A stretch of DNA of 64,000 nt from Mya arenaria (lineage: Eukaryota > Mollusca > Bivalvia > Myida > Myidae): NCBI RefSeq assembly GCF_026914265.1, contig NC_069123.1, forward strand, positions 52,894,949 to 52,958,948. Direction: 5' to 3'. Every line of letters begins with the position of its first letter. Position 1 is the first letter of the stretch. Below, one piece after another: positions 62,377-64,000 of this stretch. Under the pieces are notes generated by a model, which did no database searches, was not told the origin of the DNA, and worked only from the letters and a program-made list of their open reading frames with translations. The translations under genes were made by a program, and so were the position numbers.

Positions 62377-63657
62377 GAGGGGGGTCTTAGGCTTTTAAAG
62401 GGTTGAAATGACAAATGGGTTGAAAAGTCTTTGATTTCCCAAATGACAAAGTGGTTGAAAAGACTTGGGCTTGGACAGCCCCCCTGCCCCCATTAAATTT
62501 GTATGGTCTTATGGCCATGACATTTTTGCCAATACAACAACCACATGACACCAATAACTATAACTTTAAAACTAACTCAAGATACAACTGATAGTCCACC
62601 ATTTTCAAGTTTGAATACAATTGCGTAAGGATGACTATTTCTGAAGTGTCAGATTTAGATATTATATTAATTAAAATATAAAAGAACTAAAAGTAATTAA
62701 TAAGTCTTAAAATGGATTGAACTATATAACCTTTATTAACATAGAATGAAATTGTAAACAATTTAAGAGGTAATTAGTTAAGCTTTAAGGAAAAAAACAA
62801 AAGACTCTTGTAATTGTTCAAATTTCATAGGTGATTTATAGGCCAAAATGCCAAATGCCAAAAGGATTCAACAAAGAAATTTAGTTGATCAATAGAGAAT
62901 TTCTGTGAAAAAAGGTTTATACAGAACAGGATACTGTTATAAATGGAGTTGAGTACATATTGAACGGTGCAGTAAGCTAATTTATGGAAAGTTTTAGAAT
63001 TGCATTTATTTATCATATTGAAAGAAAGAAAAACATTCTATAAATTGTTACACAATTTAGGTTTACAAGTAATTAATCAATTCTAAGTATAAGTTAGAAC
63101 ATATTCGGTAAAATTTTAATGATAAAGAAGGACAGAGCCATTAGTCATTAAGATTTTACCTACTAAGGCCTAAATGTTCCCAGCAGGCAGGGAATCAAAT
63201 AATGACATCATGTCTGTAAAATTGTACAACTTCAAAACAATTAAGTGTAATATTTATTAAAGGCTATCCTTATTAAAGGCTGACAGGCAAATTCATTGGC
63301 TTGAAATGTAGGTTATAATCTAAAATGTATAGAAGAACCTTTAGGGCATGCATTTATTCCTAGGTTCTTGACGCAGTATTTTAAAAGTGGTACAGTTTTT
63401 ACCTGCAGAACCAAGGTTTTTTAAAACTTGTCCACTATTACTAATCATGTTTGAAATTTGGCAGAAATAATATTTCTGGTTCTTGCAACAGAGCATATAT
63501 GAATTTTTTTTTTACATCAAATAAAAATACAAATTTTGCTTTTGAAATTAATAAATACACAGATAGCTTATTAATGATGTTACCATTCAAATTAAAGAGA
63601 GAATATAATGATTGACTTACCCAGAACAAAACTAAAAGTTAATAGGACATCCTTCAT
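50651..63657 (-). CDS. Cys-loop receptor subunit, nicotinic acetylcholine receptor-like, 7 exons, complete
   Basis: Pentameric ligand-gated channel subunit. Exons in coding order: 63657-63621, 62241-62090, 60923-60879, 57859-57744, 56814-56584, 51839-51526, 51243-50651. They join in phase to 1488 bases (495 aa plus TGA). A signal peptide (MKDVLLTFSFVLGIFCGVQC) comes first. The ligand-binding domain holds the 45-bp exon typical of nAChR genes, WMPDLVLEN (loop A region) and the Cys-loop CEADLMYYPYDHQTC (Cys151 to Cys165). M1 starts near residue 238 (FYWLMVFVPV), M2 follows NEK at about 265, then M3, a cytoplasmic loop of about 130 residues and M4 (DRLFCFIFMFINVIVHVS). There is no vicinal Cys pair before M1, so it is a non-alpha type. 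The Glu before M2 is kept, which favours cation selectivity. M2 is otherwise divergent. An alternative in-frame ATG lies at 63678. Confidence 0.93.
51474..51515. repeat. (CA)n microsatellite
   Basis: An imperfect CA run just after the donor of the M1-M2 exon, within the last intron of the receptor gene. Confidence 0.8.
51899..56161 (-). mobile_element. 4.26-kb element with about 130-160-bp terminal inverted repeats, unclassified
   Basis: The left end ACCGGTCTGTGTCAGTAAAC and the right end GTTTACAGACACAGACCGGT mirror each other, and the match continues inward through 'gcatgttgcagttg', 'gaacacagtgg' and 'gctatccaagatggcgtcc'. The right repeat carries about 30 extra bases. The interior is AT-rich and holds a decayed gene on the - strand (next entry). 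The left end lies only 60 bases from the 3' splice site of the M1-M2 exon; without the element the host intron would be about 480 bases. A clear target duplication was not found. Confidence 0.75.
52685..54995 (-). pseudogene. Decayed gene of an invertebrate multi-copy family ('DNWDHNE...DGK...H' type)
   Basis: Protein-like pieces follow one another on the - strand inside the TIR element. In order they include YHRKKGCLTKYYD, SLGYGISYSELRMFLSSAA, VGVADNWDHNETTTDGKGMT, then a part like STIYTVLLRWKECMNALGQQ and a Cys-rich end (CCDDCSCFRNKQLCTEACGC). I recall similar proteins as abundant uncharacterised genes in aquatic invertebrates. This copy looks broken in several places and is not expected to work. 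No known transposase motif was recognised. Confidence 0.55.
56162..56583. other. Intron remainder with possible end of another repeat
   Basis: The stretch at about 56390-56510 ('gcgcggccaaatagtaag', 'aggtgcggcaaatccgac', 'tttgttgtggccttaa') differs in composition from its surroundings and may be one end of a further repeat element; no partner end was found. Confidence 0.3.
56815..57743. other. Receptor gene intron
   Basis: AT-rich intron between the third and fourth ligand-binding exons. Nothing recognised. Confidence 0.4.
57885..58973. repeat. Tandem-core interspersed repeat, 146-bp units, inverted ends
   Basis: The left end holds GAGGCACATCAGTGCCTG (a small palindrome) and GCTCCACTGGCC; the right end holds GGCCAGTGGAGCT, its inverse. 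Between them lie about 6.5 units of about 146 bp anchored by 'aaggaaca..tctgtcaagtt' (58376, 58522, 58668, 58814), then a (CGCA)n tract at 58892-58921. Long open frames cross the units on the - strand but are repeat shadows. A pearl-like non-autonomous element in a receptor intron. Confidence 0.82.
58974..59500. other. Receptor gene intron, unassigned
   Basis: AT-rich intron; nothing recognised. Confidence 0.35.
59500..60770 (+). repeat. Tandem-core interspersed repeat with 3' hairpin
   Basis: Units of about 155-165 bp repeat 'aaaaatgacaaaggagtagg', 'ttaaggggccacaactcc' and 'catggtcattaatatttgaa'. The 5' part carries a near-exact 110-bp tandem duplication (59540-59649 and 59650 onward). The 3' end is a (GGACGGACAGAC)n tract at 60668-60720 and then a hairpin TATACCCCCCCCAAA...TTTGGGGGGTATA (about 60734-60769). 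No coding capacity. The 3' hairpin and tandem core recall Helitron-like non-autonomous elements. Confidence 0.7.
60924..61261. other. Receptor gene intron, unassigned
   Basis: Intron sequence upstream of the 45-bp exon; nothing recognised. Confidence 0.35.
61262..61840 (+). repeat. Tandem-core interspersed repeat, same family as 7295-8300
   Basis: It begins with a diverged AACAAGAGCTTTAACAGTCA and ends GACGGGGGCATAAA. The core shares 'gacctactgacctcaaaatc', 'aataggagtcatctg' and 'aagtttgaggaccttgggcc' with the copy at 7295. About two core units remain. Confidence 0.7.
62346..62384. repeat. Poly-T then poly-G tract
   Basis: A run of T followed by 23 consecutive G, then AGGGGGG. It could form a G-quadruplex and is prone to sequencing error. 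It lies in the first intron of the receptor gene. Confidence 0.85.
62391..63194. other. Receptor gene first intron
   Basis: AT-rich intron; nothing recognised. Confidence 0.35.
63195..63340 (+). repeat. Interspersed repeat shared with 35830-35970
   Basis: Same two blocks and spacing as at 35830-35970 (AATGACATCATGTCTGT and 'ttcattggcttgaaatgtag'), here in the first intron of the receptor gene. Confidence 0.5.
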
Positions 63658-64000
63658 TTTGCAACAAACGTCTTTCATTTTGCAAGAAACTCTAAGTGAT
63701 TCCGCACCAACATTACTGGCCAATACGCAATAGATACTTTTCCGTAACACAAAAACAAAATTTAACAAGAAGTAACTGGCAAACAAAATAAAAAGACAAC
63801 AAAATCACAGTCATGTCTGTGACTGTGTCAGCTCATTAAACTCTGACACACGGTGAACATTTTACTTTTAATGCCAACAAAAACAATAAAAATTAATGGC
63901 TTGTGACTTTCTATAACTATCATAAATGTCTCCTGCAAATCTTGTAACTTAATACCTTATTTCTCCTTTGACAGCCATGCAACACATCTGATAATCAGAT
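63658..64000 (-). promoter_or_regulatory. 5' flank of the receptor gene
   Basis: Sequence upstream of the start codon. A diverged copy of the start region (TGCAAAATGAAAGACGTTTG beside TGCAAAATGAAGGATGTCC) gives a second in-frame ATG at 63678. No TATA box or other site is convincing. Confidence 0.3.

Noticed and set aside
1-64000. CRISPR array, operon, riboswitch or prokaryotic features
   Set aside because: Spliced genes with GT-AG introns show a eukaryotic nuclear genome; the tandem repeats have no spacer structure.
1-64000. LTR retroelement or Polinton copies
   Set aside because: No reverse transcriptase, integrase, capsid or long terminal direct repeats were recognised in the window.

Overview
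The window looks like nuclear DNA from a bivalve mollusc, probably a clam-like heterodont. The evidence is AT-rich intergenic and intronic DNA, long introns with GT-AG borders, vertebrate-like gene families in invertebrate form, and many tandem-core (pearl-type) repeats of the kind known from bivalves. The species is not identified.

Layout. (1) 0.65-6.5 kb: a 49-bp minisatellite runs into the first of two tandem paralogous genes for two-pass membrane proteins (2507-3388 and 5778-6512, + strand), tentatively TMEM200-like. (2) 9.4-22.0 kb: a complete 12-exon serine carboxypeptidase gene of the SCPEP1 type (- strand, 447 aa). One intron holds about 3.9 kb of 22-bp satellite, broken by a TA-flanked MITE. 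(3) 22-24 kb: a divergent, head-to-head gene border split by a Mutator-like element with about 100-bp terminal inverted repeats and a 10-bp target duplication. (4) 23.9-47.1 kb: the + strand TET methylcytosine dioxygenase gene. Eight coding exons from 37741 to 47051 are certain; a ninth upstream (25281-25440) fits in phase. Its long 5' intron is packed with small DNA transposons, including a PIF/Harbinger-like element that carries an exon-like, GC-rich segment. (5) 50.6-63.7 kb: a complete 7-exon Cys-loop (nicotinic acetylcholine receptor-like) subunit gene (- strand, 495 aa) with a divergent pore helix and no vicinal cysteines. One intron holds a 4.26-kb inverted-repeat element with a decayed multi-copy gene that is not a standard transposase.

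The three main genes are unrelated in function: lysosomal/secretory peptidase, chromatin 5mC oxidation, and membrane ion channel. There is no operon-like logic. The clearest organisational themes are (a) two different satellites that start exactly at splice sites and share sequence with them, (b) a transposon wedged into a divergent promoter, and (c) repeated use of tandem-core, hairpin-ended repeats in introns. Exon borders were read by eye from reading frame, splice consensus and protein family likeness; no alignment program was run.
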